64,000 bases of DNA from contig OZ022339.1 in assembly GCA_963989245.1 (NCBI GenBank), positions 88,537,957 to 88,601,956 of the forward strand, given 5' to 3'. Made by a program: the position numbers and the translations under genes. This stretch comes from Nansenia antarctica. Its lineage: Eukaryota > Chordata > Actinopteri > Argentiniformes > Microstomatidae. Positions within the stretch are counted from its first letter, which is position 1. Each line of letters begins with the position of its first letter. Below, one piece after another: positions 21,332 through 32,310 of this stretch. Below the pieces are notes generated by a model, which was not told the origin of the DNA, searched no databases, and worked only from the letters and a program-made list of their open reading frames with translations.

Positions 21332-21741
21332 GTAGTATATTTATATAGTATATACTGTATATATACAGTATATATACATGCCTTAAATGCCATGTTACTG
21401 CAAGCTATATTTGTTGTTGTTGTCTTATAAAGTACCTTACCAATACTAATTCTATGACTTTTTCATTGTGCAAAAGTAAACATAGTTCGGTAGATTACTA
21501 TATCAGCTGTTACTGCTGGACATTTGATGAACAAAATTGGCCAACAATAAATCTGTTTAAATATGGCTGAGACAAAGACACAGTGATTATTTAATCTTCC
21601 ATTTTGAATGGTGATCAATGCCCCACTCTCTCAGCCCAAAACACCTATTTACAGTTGAATGAGCATACCTGGTGGACATCCTGAAGAAATGGCACCTTGA
21701 CTGTCATCATTTCCTTTGTTACTGTAATATATATCGTGAGC
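19976..21741. other. Transposon debris, no gene
   Basis: Pieces resembling Tc1-like ends occur at about 20,500-20,540 (GGGTTCCCAAACGTTTGCAC), 20,698-20,735 and 21,178-21,205 (CAGTGCCCTGCATAAGTAAT). A TA/AC microsatellite spans 21,239-21,327. The open frames over the AC run are spurious. Confidence 0.4.
21239..21327. repeat. (TA)n/(AC)n microsatellite
   Basis: A short TA run is followed by about 35 AC units with one interruption. Confidence 0.95.
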
Positions 21742-21958
21742 TTAGAATTATAAGGTTCTATCTCCATTTAGGGTAGTTCAGAGATATTGAGCGTCAAAGT
21801 CTTTACATTCCATTATGTTTTGTGAGATGGAACCGTTGTATTTGATTCATTACTAACTCAAAAATGTCACCACACAGGCATTAATAAACACCTAATGGAT
21901 CAGATTATGTAAAAAACTCAATTTTGACAAAAATTGAGATAGAACCTTATAATTCTAA
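21742..21958. mobile_element. 217-bp MITE with TTAGAATTATAAGGTTC termini
   Basis: TTAGAATTATAAGGTTCTAT at the left is repeated as the inverse at 21,936-21,958. The interior is non-coding. Confidence 0.8.
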
Positions 21959-22604
21959 CGTCACGTAATTGTGTAGGCCAACTGGCCTCTCCCACCGATG
22001 TTCTATTGTTTGGAGAATATTTAAAGAAGATACAGACGATTCATTATTTGAGTTTCTCGGGGTAGCCTGTGGGCTCAGGTATCCTGTGTTGACACACATA
22101 GCGTTAAGACGTATGATTAAACTTCCATTTGTTTACTACAGTTCATTCATTTTATATATTCCTTTGAAACGGTTCAATGTGTTAATTTTTGATACTCTGT
22201 CGTGACCATGTTATCACATAGAGTTGACTGAGTGTCACACAGGGATGAGCAAATCATTATCAATCATTATTCTTCCTAAAATATATTTTGGAGTCAGATA
22301 TAACGTAATGTAACTTATGTTAGACGGCCCTGTGACCACTTGTGTGTAGAGTCTGCTTCATCATGTCCATAACTGTCTGAAGTTGTACTGGGGAATAAAT
22401 GTGTCTTTATTCTTAACCCGTCCAGTCTTCATTCTGTGTTTTCTCTACTCTATCATTCAGTGTTTTTATTCCAATTCTTCATCCAAATGTCTTCAGACAC
22501 AAAACCAATTATGGACTATAACCTAGCAATATTATCAAGATGATTGAAAATCCTTAAATGAACTGAGTTTATTATCAATAAAGTTCATTGAGCAATATCA
22601 TTAC

Positions 22605-23809
22605 TGTTATGAAGGCCCACAATTTAGAGCCAGTTAGTTTCCCCAAATCAGCCCTATTTTGCCCCTGTTATTTCCTTAATTATTTTCCATACTATTCATG
22701 TACGTTTTCATGAAGGTGTATGTATTGTTATTGTAATTGTATAAGTTCTGTCTTAGATTTGTTCAGTATTGTGCAAGCGCCAGATTAGTGGGCGTGGTTT
22801 TGATTGGCGTACGTGACTTGATGTATGTCCGGTTGGTATATATAGCTACGGAAGTCGATCTAGGAGGGCGGAGTCAGTGGACACACACCGTGCTGAAGCT
22901 GAAGACACGAGTGATTATTGAGTTCGCAACTGTGACAGAGGGCAAACATTAGTAGAATCTAGTTGAATCGATAGATAGTTGAATCTCTGGATTTGGTTTC
23001 CTTTGCTGCGGAAGACATCTCAACAGTCAACAAGGAGAACGGGAGACTGAGTGTTAATAGTAAATCACTGGCTACCCGCATCGCCGCGTGAGTTCGGAGT
23101 TTGGTGAGTTGGCAGCGCTAGCCCAGTTTAGCTGTGTCACCGTTAGCCAGCCTTGCTAGCCGCCGGCTGCTAACGTTGGCGCATAGCGAGACCCAAGCCG
23201 GACAGAGCCGTCGCCTCCGAGGTGGATTGCGACCGACCGCTGACACCACCGGAGCTGACCGTGGACCACCGGACCTGAGCCATTCACACCTCGTCGTTTG
23301 CTACGAAGACGCCCCTTTCCCTTCAAATTGCAACGTCACTCCCCCCCCTTGTCTGCTGCCTTCCTCGAGTCACATGCGAGCTCCAACCAGGCCTCAACGC
23401 GCTCATTTCAGTCCGGGACTCTAAGCCTTTTCAGGCCAGGTACTGTGTGTGAGTGAGTGAGTGAGTGTGTGTGTGGCCGGCGGGGAGGGAGTATATTGGG
23501 ATGTATATATAATTTGTATAAATAAATGTGTTTGTTCATATTTGATACAGTTGCTGTGTGTTTAGTTGTCTGTATTGTTTAGTTTAACAGCAAATCTAGT
23601 ATTGGGTTTAAGTATTGTCTTATAGTGTGATTAACTGAGTTATAGCTTGTATTATAATATATGATATATATATAACTGTGATATGCTAGTCTAAAGGGTT
23701 GCTGGCGCCCCCTGCCTCTATCCTCCTACACTGCCGATTTAGCTCAGAGTTAGTTAGATAACCAGCCCTTCCTAAAATTCTACAGTCCTTTAGCTACTCC
23801 CTGGTTACA
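22605..23809 (+). repeat. 5' LTR of the Pao element
   Basis: Starts TGTTATGAAGGCCC and ends CTACTCCCTGGTTACA. TATA-like TATATATAGC is at about 22,838 and an AATAAA polyadenylation signal at about 23,521. Confidence 0.95.
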
Positions 23810-23811
23810 AT

Positions 23812-23828
23812 TGGTCCTTCGAGCCGGA
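23812..23828 (+). promoter_or_regulatory. Primer-binding site, complementary to tRNA-Tyr 3' end
   Basis: TGGTCCTTCGAGCCGGA lies two bases after the LTR. Its complement TCCGGCTCGAAGGACCA equals the acceptor end plus CCA of vertebrate tRNA-Tyr as I know it. Confidence 0.8.
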
Positions 23829-23847
23829 TAGGTTGTGTAGTGATAGC

Positions 23848-26800
23848 ATGGCTGAGCGCAGCCAACCAGACAAGACAGTTACCCCCCCTTCTCCGCCCCC
23901 TGAGCCAGAGCCACGACCACAGAGAGTCCCGCGGTTGCCTCAGAGGTTACAAGAGTATGAGCTTGAGCTCGAAAGCTCACTGAGTGGTAGTGAGGAGCGC
24001 ACTCCACGGGATACAGTGGTCGGAGAGGCCGAGGTGTCCGCCGGCGCGCGGGTGGCTAGCACCGAGACAGCCATCAAAGAGCACCAGCCTGAGGATGAGA
24101 TGGCAGAACAGCAGGGTTTTGCCGTAGAAACGGAAGAGCAGGAAGGAGAGGCCCGGTCTGACAGCGCCTGCGGGCGGAAGAGGGAGGGCCTCAGCCTTAA
24201 CGATCTGCCTCCCAGTACGGCGCGCTCGAGACCTAGCTCCTGCCGTTCAGTGGCTTCCTCCCGGTCCAGGGTTTCCGTGGGCAGTTCTGCCTCTGGGGCG
24301 GATAGCATGCACTCCAGAGGGAGTAGTGCCGCGCTGTCAGAATGTATGCGCCAACAGGCCGAGATGGCGTTAGAGCGGGAACGCCTCCAGTTCGAGCGTG
24401 AACGCCTCCAGATGGAAGGAGCGGAACGTGCGGCGGAGAGACAGCGCCAGGAGGCGTTAGAGAGGGAACGTGCGGCGGAGAGACAGCGCCAGGAGGCGTT
24501 AGAGAGGGAACGCATCCAGTTCGAGCGCGAGCGCCTCCAGATGGAGGGGGCGGAACGCGCGGCGGAGAGGCAGCGCCAGGAGGCGCTAGAACGTGAACGC
24601 CTCCAGATGGAGCGCGACCGCCTCCAGATGGCGAGAGAGCAACTGCACGCGGAGAAGATGGAGGAAGTGATGCAGACCATGCGCGACGTGTGCATCAGCA
24701 GAGCTCCGTCGGCCCGTAGCTCCAGAGCATCATCCGCACGGCCCTCTCGAGTGCCATCTCCTGAACCCCCCGCCGATGGCTCCATGACCCCCGCCATGAC
24801 TGTCCAACTACAGGCCCAGCTGACCACCTTGAAGGAAGAGGACCAGGGACCCGACCGCTACGCGGCCCAGAGGGAGCCAGCGTCGCTGCCCGGGAGGGGA
24901 GCCATTCCCCAAGAGCGTAGCACACCCCTAGGTCCTCCAGTGAACCAAAAGGCATGCAGGCCGGACACCCAGACCGTCACTCCAGCCCCGATCATCCACT
25001 ACAGGATGTTTCCCCAGGTGGAGGGACCCAAGTTCCCCTTCTTCAAGGACGAGGACAGGAGCCAGTATGTGGAACTACGCATCTGCCTAGACACGCTCTT
25101 GGACGACTCCTGCTCAGAGTCCTACAAATATGCGATTCTCCTTCAGCATGTGAGGAACCCCAGAGCCCACAACATGGTTCTGGCCCATGCCTCCGCACCG
25201 ACACCTTACACCAGAGCGCTCGCCGACTTGGATGCCCGCTACGGTCGTCCCTGGAACCACGCCCTTGCTGAACTGCAAGCCCTCGAACAGCAGGCCCCCA
25301 TCAAGGATGAACGGGCGCTGGATGACTTCGCGCTCCGCGTGCACACCTTGGTTGGAATGCTGAAGACGCAGGGCCCAGCTGGCGCCAGCGAGATCAACAG
25401 CACCTCCAACGTAGAGCGGCTGCTCCGCAAGATCCCACGCTTCCGGCAGGAGAGGTTCCGGCGACAGCAGCGCGTTCGTAACCCCGGGAAGTTGGGTCTG
25501 AGCATGGCTGCCTTCGCGGAGTTCCTACTGGAGGAAGTGCATGACACCAACGTAGACGCCATGGGTTACGCTGAGCCGAAGAAGGAGAGGGAGAAGGGAG
25601 ACCGCTGGGACAGGCCGAGCTCGAACAGAGGACGCCCAGTAGGAGTGCTACACACGGAGGAGGAGCCTCGGAGAGAGAGGAAAGCCCGACCTGAGGGAAA
25701 GGATTCCTCTCAACCCCCTCAAAAGGGACGGAGAGGTCCACCGCCATGTCCGTACTGCACCAGCGAGCACTGGTTCAATGAGTGCAGTGACTTCAACAAC
25801 CTGAGTACCGAGGCCAAGCAGAGGTGGCTCGAGGAGAACAAGAGGTGCTGGAACTGTGGGCGCGACCATCTGGCTAAGAACTGCACCTTGAGGAGAAAGT
25901 GCAACCGCTGTGAGGAGGTCCACCTCAACATCCTACACGAGGTCTCCCTCGCCAGGTCCACGGAGGGCACCAGAAGCCCTAGGTCCGGTAGCGCACCGGA
26001 AGAGGAAACACCTGTCTACTATCTAGACCCAACCCAGAGCAGCGGCTCCAAGGTCCTACTGAAGGTGGTGAAGGTCCGACTTCACCACAACAACGCTGTG
26101 TACGACACGTACGCCGTTCTAGACGACGGGTCGGAACGGACCATCCTTCTCCAGGAGGCAGTGCGCCAGTTGGGGCTCCAAGGGACTGAGGAGAAGCTGA
26201 CTCTGCGCACGATACGTCGCGACCTTAAAGAGGTCACCGGGGCGAGAATCAACTTCTCTATCTCCCCGGCGGGGCGGCCGTCGGACAGATATCGGCTTCA
26301 GAATGTCTTCACCGCAGACCAGCTAGCGCTCTCCCGCTACGACTACCCCCTGGAGAGATTACGCGCAAGATATTCCCACCTACGGCGAGTAGACCTACAT
26401 CCGATAGAAGGAGCGGAGCCAACCCTTCTCATCGGCTCGGACAACGCTGCACTGATCGTGTCGCTCCGTCCTCCGCTGAGAGGACCACGAGGCTGCCCGA
26501 TGGCTGTTAAGACTGCGCTTGGGTGGGCCCTCCAAGGCGCTACCGAGTGGAGAGATAGAGACGGGAGAGCTACGTCATCCCTCCATGTCCGAACCGAAGA
26601 AGTGCAGACCATCAACTGCCTTCACACCAGTGTGGACTCCATGAATGCGGCGCTACTAGACAACGTCCAGAAGCTGTGGACGCTAGACGTTGCGCCCTAC
26701 AAGAATGAGAAGCTCTACGTACGGTCAAAGGAGGACGTCTACGCCATAGACCTCCTTAAAGCAAAGACAGTGCGTATCGAAGTCCAGGGCGTGAAGAGAT

Positions 26801-29800
26801 ACGTCACACCACTACTCCGAAGAGAACCCATGCCAGAGTTTCGAGTATCCCCTCGAACCGTCCTACAGTGTCTGACCAGCACTGAGAAGCGTATGAGGAA
26901 GGACGAGGTCCTTGCTGCTTCTTACAGAACGGAGATGAAGAAACTGACGGAGTCCGGTCTGGTGAAGAAGCTTGAGCCAGCCGAGGCGAACCAGAGTGCC
27001 GAGTCTTGGTACCTCCCGCACCACAATGTTCACCACAACGGGAAGAACCGAGTGGTCTTCAACTGTAGCTACCAGGTGGGGAAGCTCAACCTCAACCACT
27101 ATCTTCTCCCTGGTCCAACCTTGACCCCAGCCCTCTTGGGAGTTCTGGTGCGATTCCGTCAGCAGCCGATCGCAGTCAGTGGTGACATTAAGCGAATGTT
27201 TCACCAGGTCAGGATGTTGGAGGAAGACAAGCCACTCATGAGGTTTCTCTGGAGAGAGGACCCGAGCGACCCCGACCCCTCTATCTACCAGTGGGAGGTG
27301 CTACCCTTCGGGACAACCTGCAGCCCCTGTTGCGCCACCTATGCGCTACAGACTCACGCCGCGCAGGAGACGGCACCTCCTGGAGTGTTTGACGCCGTCC
27401 ATAAGAGCTTTTACGTGGACAACTGCCTCCACAGTTCGAAGACAGCCACGGAAGCCCGTCAGCTAGTCCAGGACCTGCGTGCTCATCTCCAGGAGGGTGG
27501 ATTTGAGATCTGCCAGTGGGCCAGCAACGACCCGCAAGTCATCAGAGACCTCCCGAAGGAGGCCACCTCGACCAGCAGCGAGGCTTGGGTCTCTCACTCA
27601 CCAGATGATGCTCAGGAGATGACGCTCGGACTTATCTGGCAGTTCCAGACCGACACTCTACGCTATCGCAATAAGCCTGCCAAGCCCCAACGCGTCACGA
27701 TGAGAACGATATACAGCACTCTAGCGAGCCAGTACGACCCACTGGGATATATCGCTCCCTTCACGACGATGGCCAAGGTGCTTGTCCGGGAGCTGTGGGC
27801 CCAAGAACGAGGATGGGACGATCCTCTGCCTCGTCACCTAGAAGAGAAGTGGAAGGCCTGGGAGCAGGAACTTCCCACTCTCCAGCACATCAAGCTGCAG
27901 CGGAGCTACTTCCCTCCCTCCACGGACCTAGAGAGGAGTGTCATCACGCTACATGTATTCTGCGACGCCTCGGAGATGGCGTACGGGTCCGTGGCATACG
28001 TCAGAGCGGCAGAGCTTGGAGGTGAAGTCCACGTCTCGTTTGTCCTGGCACGTTCCCGAGTGGCGCCGAAAAAGCAACAGTCCATCCCAAGACTGGAGCT
28101 GTGTGCTGCCCTGAACGGCGCGCAACTGGGAAGGTTCCTGCTCGACGAGCTCCAGCTACCTCTGATGAGCGTCACCATGTGGTCAGACTCAACTACCGTC
28201 CTCCAGTGGTTGAAGTCCAGCTCATGTCGGTATAAGGTGTTCGTGGGCACCCGAGTCGCAGAGATTCTGGAGTTGACTGAGGTGAACTGCTGGCGTTATG
28301 TAGACACCAAGAGGAACCCTGCTGACGTCATCACGAGAGGGGCAACTCTCCAGGATCTGGCTGAGCCCCACCTGTATCACACGGGACCAGACTTCCTACA
28401 GGAGCGGGAGTCAGAGTGGCCAGCCACGCCGGCGTTAGCAGAAGACAGAGAGGACAAAGAGCTGCGTAAGACGTTGTTCTGCGGAGCCACCCAGGTCGTA
28501 GACCCTGAGACTACTCCGGGAGAGGAGTGTGAGACGCTCGAAGAGCTGCAGAAGAGGATGTTCTGCTCCAAGGCCGGTCTACCCCTAGATACTACGCTCA
28601 GCGCCGAAGATTACACCGCGGCGGAGCTCCTGGTGCTGCAGAGTGCCCAACAGGATGCCTTCTCCCGAGAGCTGGAGTGTCTCGAGAAAGGGAAGCCGAT
28701 CCCCTCGGACAGTAGACTCCGCGGCTTAGCTCCAGAGCTCGACGGTGTTCTCATTCGCGTGGGTGGCAGACTGCGCCGCGCTCAAGATCTAGACCTAGAC
28801 ACGAAGCATCCCATCGTGCTTCCCACTAAGCATCAGGTCACCAGATTGGTCATCAAGCACCATGATGACAAAGTGCAGCACGCGGGTGGAGAGCGTGTCT
28901 TCGCGGAGGTACGACGGAGATTCTGGATACTCCATGGACGGGAGGCGGTACGGAGATATCAAAGGTCCTGCTCGGACTGCCAGAGGTGGCGAGCCACGCC
29001 GCCGCAGCCCATGATGTCCGATCTGCCCGAGGACCGGCTGCGACTGAGACAGGCTCCGTTCCACTCTACTGGGGTCGACTGTTTCGGGCCACTCCTAGTC
29101 CGAAACCGGCGAGCCTCCGAAAAGCGGTGGGGCATCATCTACACGTGCCTGACGACGAGAGCAATGCACCTTGAAGTTCTGCACCAGCTCACAAGCGACA
29201 GCTTCCTCATGTCCTTCAAGAGGTTCACCTCCAGGCGAGGGACCCCTAAGACCCTCCGGTCGGACAGAGGCACCAACTTCGTCGGTGGTGAGGCCGAGCT
29301 GAGGGCGAGCTACGCTGCGATGACTGAGGAGGCCCGTGACAGACTCGCCTCCCAGCAAGTGAAGTTTGAGTTCAACCCCCCAAATGCTCCACACTTCGGG
29401 GGAGCCTGGGAGCGGGAGATTCGCTCAGTAAAGAACGTCCTACGTACCATTCTCGGACAGAAGGTGCCTACCGATGAGGTGCTCGAGACTGTACTAGCAG
29501 AGATTGAGGGCATCTTGAACTCCCGGCCCCTAGGCTATACCTCCAGTGATGTAGCAGATCTGGATCCCATTACGCCCAACTTCTTGCTGATGGGGCGGCG
29601 AGACTCTGCACTGCCTCAGGTAGTCTACGACCCTGCAGAGCTCACCGGAAGAAGATGGTGGAGGCACAGCCAGGTGCTCGCGGACCAGTTTTGGAGGCAG
29701 TTCATACTGCACTACCTGCCGACCCTGCAAGTCAGGCAGAAGTGGACGAGGGAGAGAGACAACTTGTCCGAAGGTGCCGTGGTACTGGTGATCGACCAGT

Positions 29801-30012
29801 CCCTTCCACGCGCCGCCTGGCAGACAGGCAGAGTGACCAAGGTCCTGCCGGGTCCGGATGGAAGGGTGCGGACGGCCATCGTGGACGTTGGTGGTCGCAC
29901 TTACACCCGACCTGTGGCACGCCTGATTGAGCTCCCTCAAATTACAAAGGACACTATCACCTCATACCTCACGCTGCTAGAGCAGCCTAGCCAGTGTGCC
30001 TTCCATAGTTAA
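23848..30012 (+). CDS. Pao Gag-Pol polyprotein (2,054 aa, intact)
   Basis: One uninterrupted ORF from ATG at 23,848 (MAERSQPD) to TAA; an in-frame upstream TTG is not needed as a start. Order of parts: a charged coiled-coil Gag region with tandem ERERLQ/AERQRQEALERE repeats (about 170-270); a Gag core; zinc-binding motifs CPYCTSEHWFNEC (about 634) and CWNCGRDHLAKNC (about 668), then CNRCEEVH; a protease with DDGSE near 759; reverse transcriptase with SGDIKRMFHQV, LPFGTTCSP and YVDN at 1189; RNase H around FCDASEMAYG (1372). The integrase has an HHCC start (HH at about 1671, CSDC), D1744 (GVDCFGP), D1806 (RSDRGTNF) and E1855 (GGAWERE), followed by a C-terminal domain. YVDN replaces the common YVDD and DDG replaces D(S/T)G. 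The domain order PR-RT-RH-IN is that of BEL/Pao. Confidence 0.95.
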   Translation: MAERSQPDKTVTPPSPPPEPEPRPQRVPRLPQRLQEYELELESSLSGSEERTPRDTVVGEAEVSAGARVASTETAIKEHQPEDEMAEQQGFAVETEEQEGEARSDSACGRKREGLSLNDLPPSTARSRPSSCRSVASSRSRVSVGSSASGADSMHSRGSSAALSECMRQQAEMALERERLQFERERLQMEGAERAAERQRQEALERERAAERQRQEALERERIQFERERLQMEGAERAAERQRQEALERERLQMERDRLQMAREQLHAEKMEEVMQTMRDVCISRAPSARSSRASSARPSRVPSPEPPADGSMTPAMTVQLQAQLTTLKEEDQGPDRYAAQREPASLPGRGAIPQERSTPLGPPVNQKACRPDTQTVTPAPIIHYRMFPQVEGPKFPFFKDEDRSQYVELRICLDTLLDDSCSESYKYAILLQHVRNPRAHNMVLAHASAPTPYTRALADLDARYGRPWNHALAELQALEQQAPIKDERALDDFALRVHTLVGMLKTQGPAGASEINSTSNVERLLRKIPRFRQERFRRQQRVRNPGKLGLSMAAFAEFLLEEVHDTNVDAMGYAEPKKEREKGDRWDRPSSNRGRPVGVLHTEEEPRRERKARPEGKDSSQPPQKGRRGPPPCPYCTSEHWFNECSDFNNLSTEAKQRWLEENKRCWNCGRDHLAKNCTLRRKCNRCEEVHLNILHEVSLARSTEGTRSPRSGSAPEEETPVYYLDPTQSSGSKVLLKVVKVRLHHNNAVYDTYAVLDDGSERTILLQEAVRQLGLQGTEEKLTLRTIRRDLKEVTGARINFSISPAGRPSDRYRLQNVFTADQLALSRYDYPLERLRARYSHLRRVDLHPIEGAEPTLLIGSDNAALIVSLRPPLRGPRGCPMAVKTALGWALQGATEWRDRDGRATSSLHVRTEEVQTINCLHTSVDSMNAALLDNVQKLWTLDVAPYKNEKLYVRSKEDVYAIDLLKAKTVRIEVQGVKRYVTPLLRREPMPEFRVSPRTVLQCLTSTEKRMRKDEVLAASYRTEMKKLTESGLVKKLEPAEANQSAESWYLPHHNVHHNGKNRVVFNCSYQVGKLNLNHYLLPGPTLTPALLGVLVRFRQQPIAVSGDIKRMFHQVRMLEEDKPLMRFLWREDPSDPDPSIYQWEVLPFGTTCSPCCATYALQTHAAQETAPPGVFDAVHKSFYVDNCLHSSKTATEARQLVQDLRAHLQEGGFEICQWASNDPQVIRDLPKEATSTSSEAWVSHSPDDAQEMTLGLIWQFQTDTLRYRNKPAKPQRVTMRTIYSTLASQYDPLGYIAPFTTMAKVLVRELWAQERGWDDPLPRHLEEKWKAWEQELPTLQHIKLQRSYFPPSTDLERSVITLHVFCDASEMAYGSVAYVRAAELGGEVHVSFVLARSRVAPKKQQSIPRLELCAALNGAQLGRFLLDELQLPLMSVTMWSDSTTVLQWLKSSSCRYKVFVGTRVAEILELTEVNCWRYVDTKRNPADVITRGATLQDLAEPHLYHTGPDFLQERESEWPATPALAEDREDKELRKTLFCGATQVVDPETTPGEECETLEELQKRMFCSKAGLPLDTTLSAEDYTAAELLVLQSAQQDAFSRELECLEKGKPIPSDSRLRGLAPELDGVLIRVGGRLRRAQDLDLDTKHPIVLPTKHQVTRLVIKHHDDKVQHAGGERVFAEVRRRFWILHGREAVRRYQRSCSDCQRWRATPPQPMMSDLPEDRLRLRQAPFHSTGVDCFGPLLVRNRRASEKRWGIIYTCLTTRAMHLEVLHQLTSDSFLMSFKRFTSRRGTPKTLRSDRGTNFVGGEAELRASYAAMTEEARDRLASQQVKFEFNPPNAPHFGGAWEREIRSVKNVLRTILGQKVPTDEVLETVLAEIEGILNSRPLGYTSSDVADLDPITPNFLLMGRRDSALPQVVYDPAELTGRRWWRHSQVLADQFWRQFILHYLPTLQVRQKWTRERDNLSEGAVVLVIDQSLPRAAWQTGRVTKVLPGPDGRVRTAIVDVGGRTYTRPVARLIELPQITKDTITSYLTLLEQPSQCAFHS

Positions 30013-30039
30013 ATGAAACCGAGGGTTTCATGGGGCGGC

Positions 30040-31100
30040 TGTTATGAAGGCCCACAATTTAGAGCCAGTTAGTTTCCCCAAATCAGCCCTATTTTGCCCC
30101 TGTTATTTCCTTAATTATTTTCCATACTATTCATGTACGTTTTCATGAAGGTGTATGTATTGTTATTGTAATTGTATAAGTTCTGTCTTAGATTTGTTCA
30201 GTATTGTGCAAGCGCCAGATTAGTGGGCGTGGTTTTGATTGGCGTACGTGACTTGATGTATGTCCGGTTGGTATATATAGCTACGGAAGTCGATCTAGGA
30301 GGGCGGAGTCAGTGGACACACACCGTGCTGAAGCTGAAGACACGAGTGATTATTGAGTTCGCAACTGTGACAGAGGGCAAACATTAGTAGAATCTAGTTG
30401 AATCGATAGATAGTTGAATCTCTGGATTTGGTTTCCTTTGCTGCGGAAGACATCTCAACAGTCAACAAGGAGAACGGGAGACTGAGTGTTAATAGTAAAT
30501 CACTGGCTACCCGCATCGCCGCGTGAGTTCGGAGTTTGGTGAGTTGGCAGCGCTAGCCCAGTTTAGCTGTGTCACCGTTAGCCAGCCTTGCTAGCCGCCG
30601 GCTGCTAACGTTGGCGCATAGCGAGACCCAAGCCGGACAGAGCCGTCGCCTCCGAGGTGGATTGCGACCGACCGCTGACACCACCGGAGCTGACCGTGGA
30701 CCACCGGACCTGAGCCATTCACACCTCGTCGTTTGCTACGAAGACGCCCCTTTCCCTTCAAATTGCAACGTCACTCCCCCTCCTTGTCTGCTGCCTTCCT
30801 CGAGTCACATGCGAGCTCCAACCAGGCCTCAACGCGCTCATTTCAGTCCGGGACTCTAAGCCTTTTCAGGCCAGGTACTGTGTGTGAGTGAGTGAGTGAG
30901 TGTGTGTGTGGCCGGCGGGGAGGGAGTATATTGGGATGTATATATAATTTGTATAAATAAATGTGTTTGTTCATATTTGATACAGTTGCTGTGTGTTTAG
31001 TTGTCTGTATTGTTTAGTTTAACAGCAAATCTAGTATTGGGTTTAAGTATTGTCTTATAGTGTGATTAACTGAGTTATAGCTTGTATTATAATATATGAT
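30040..31100 (+). repeat. 3' LTR of the Pao element, first part
   Basis: Identical by eye to the 5' LTR from TGTTATGAAGG to AATATATGAT apart from one base, then cut by the antisense solo LTR. The short purine-rich ATGGGGCGGC just before it may be the polypurine tract. Confidence 0.93.
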
Positions 31101-32305
31101 TGTAACCAGGGAGTAGCTAAAGGACTGTAGAATTTTAGGAAGGGCTGGTTATCTAACTAACTCTGAGCTAAATCGGCAGTGTAGGAGGATAGAGGCAGGG
31201 GGCGCCAGCAACCCTTTAGACTAGCATATCACAGTTATATATATATCATATATTATAATACAAGCTATAACTCAGTTAATCACACTATAAGACAATACTT
31301 AAACCCAATACTAGATTTGCTGTTAAACTAAACAATACAGACAACTAAACACACAGCAACTGTATCAAATATGAACAAACACATTTATTTATACAAATTA
31401 TATATACATCCCAATATACTCCCTCCCCGCCGGCCACACACACACTCACTCACTCACTCACACACAGTACCTGGCCTGAAAAGGCTTAGAGTCCCGGACT
31501 GAAATGAGCGCGTTGAGGCCTGGTTGGAGCTCGCATGTGACTCGAGGAAGGCAGCAGACAAGGGGGAGGAGTGACGTTGCAATTTGAAGGGAAAGGGGCG
31601 TCTTCGTAGCAAACGACGAGGTGTGAATGGCTCAGGTCCGGTGGTCCACGGTCAGCTCCGGTGGTGTCAGCGGTCGGTCGCAATCCACCTCGGAGGCGAC
31701 GGCTCTGTCCGGCTTGGGTCTCGCTATGCGCCAACGTTAGCAGCCGGCGGCTAGCAAGGCTGGCTAACGGTGACACAGCTAAACTGGGCTAGCGCTGCCA
31801 ACTCACCAAACTCCGAACTCCCGCGGCGATGCGGGTAGCCAGTGATTTACTATTAACACTCAGTCTCCCGTTCTCCTTGTTGACTGTTGAGATGTCTTCC
31901 GCAGCAAAGGAAACCAAATACAGAGATTCAACTATCTATCGATTCAACTAGATTCTACTAATGTTTGCCCTCTGTCACAGTTGCAAACTCAATAATCACT
32001 CGTGTCTTCAGCTTCAGCACGGTGTGTGTCCACTGACTTCGCCCTCCTAGATCGACTTCCGTAGCTATATATACCAACCGGACATACATCAAGTCACGTA
32101 CGCCAATCAAAACCACGCCCACTAATCTGGCGCTTGCACAATACTGAACAAATCTAAGACAGAACTTATACAATTACAATAACAATACATACACCTTCAT
32201 GAAAACGTACATGAATAGTATGGAAAATAATTAAGGAAATAACAGGGGCAAAATAGGGCTGATTTGGGGAAACTAACTGGCTCTAAATTGTGGGCCTTCA
32301 TAACA
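31101..32305 (-). mobile_element. Antisense solo LTR (1,205 bp) inserted in the 3' LTR
   Basis: Starts TGTAACCAGGGAG and ends CCTTCATAACA, the reverse complement of the Pao LTR, with exactly the same length. It is flanked by ATGAT at 31096-31100 and 32306-32310; the 5' LTR has a single ATGAT at this place. It differs from the host LTR at several bases (for example one near 31,917 and one near 32,039), so it came from a different copy of the family. Confidence 0.95.
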
Positions 32306-32310
32306 ATGAT

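Noticed and set aside
23134..23424. 96-codon frame found in each LTR copy (and antisense at 31,486-31,776)
   Set aside because: An identical frame in all three LTRs reflects LTR identity; no protein features.
23833..23847. Start of Pao Gag-Pol at an upstream TTG
   Set aside because: An ATG follows five codons later; no reason to invoke a non-ATG start.
24954..25970. Several 80-120-codon frames overlapping the Pao Gag-Pol
   Set aside because: They are shadows of the long Gag-Pol frame.
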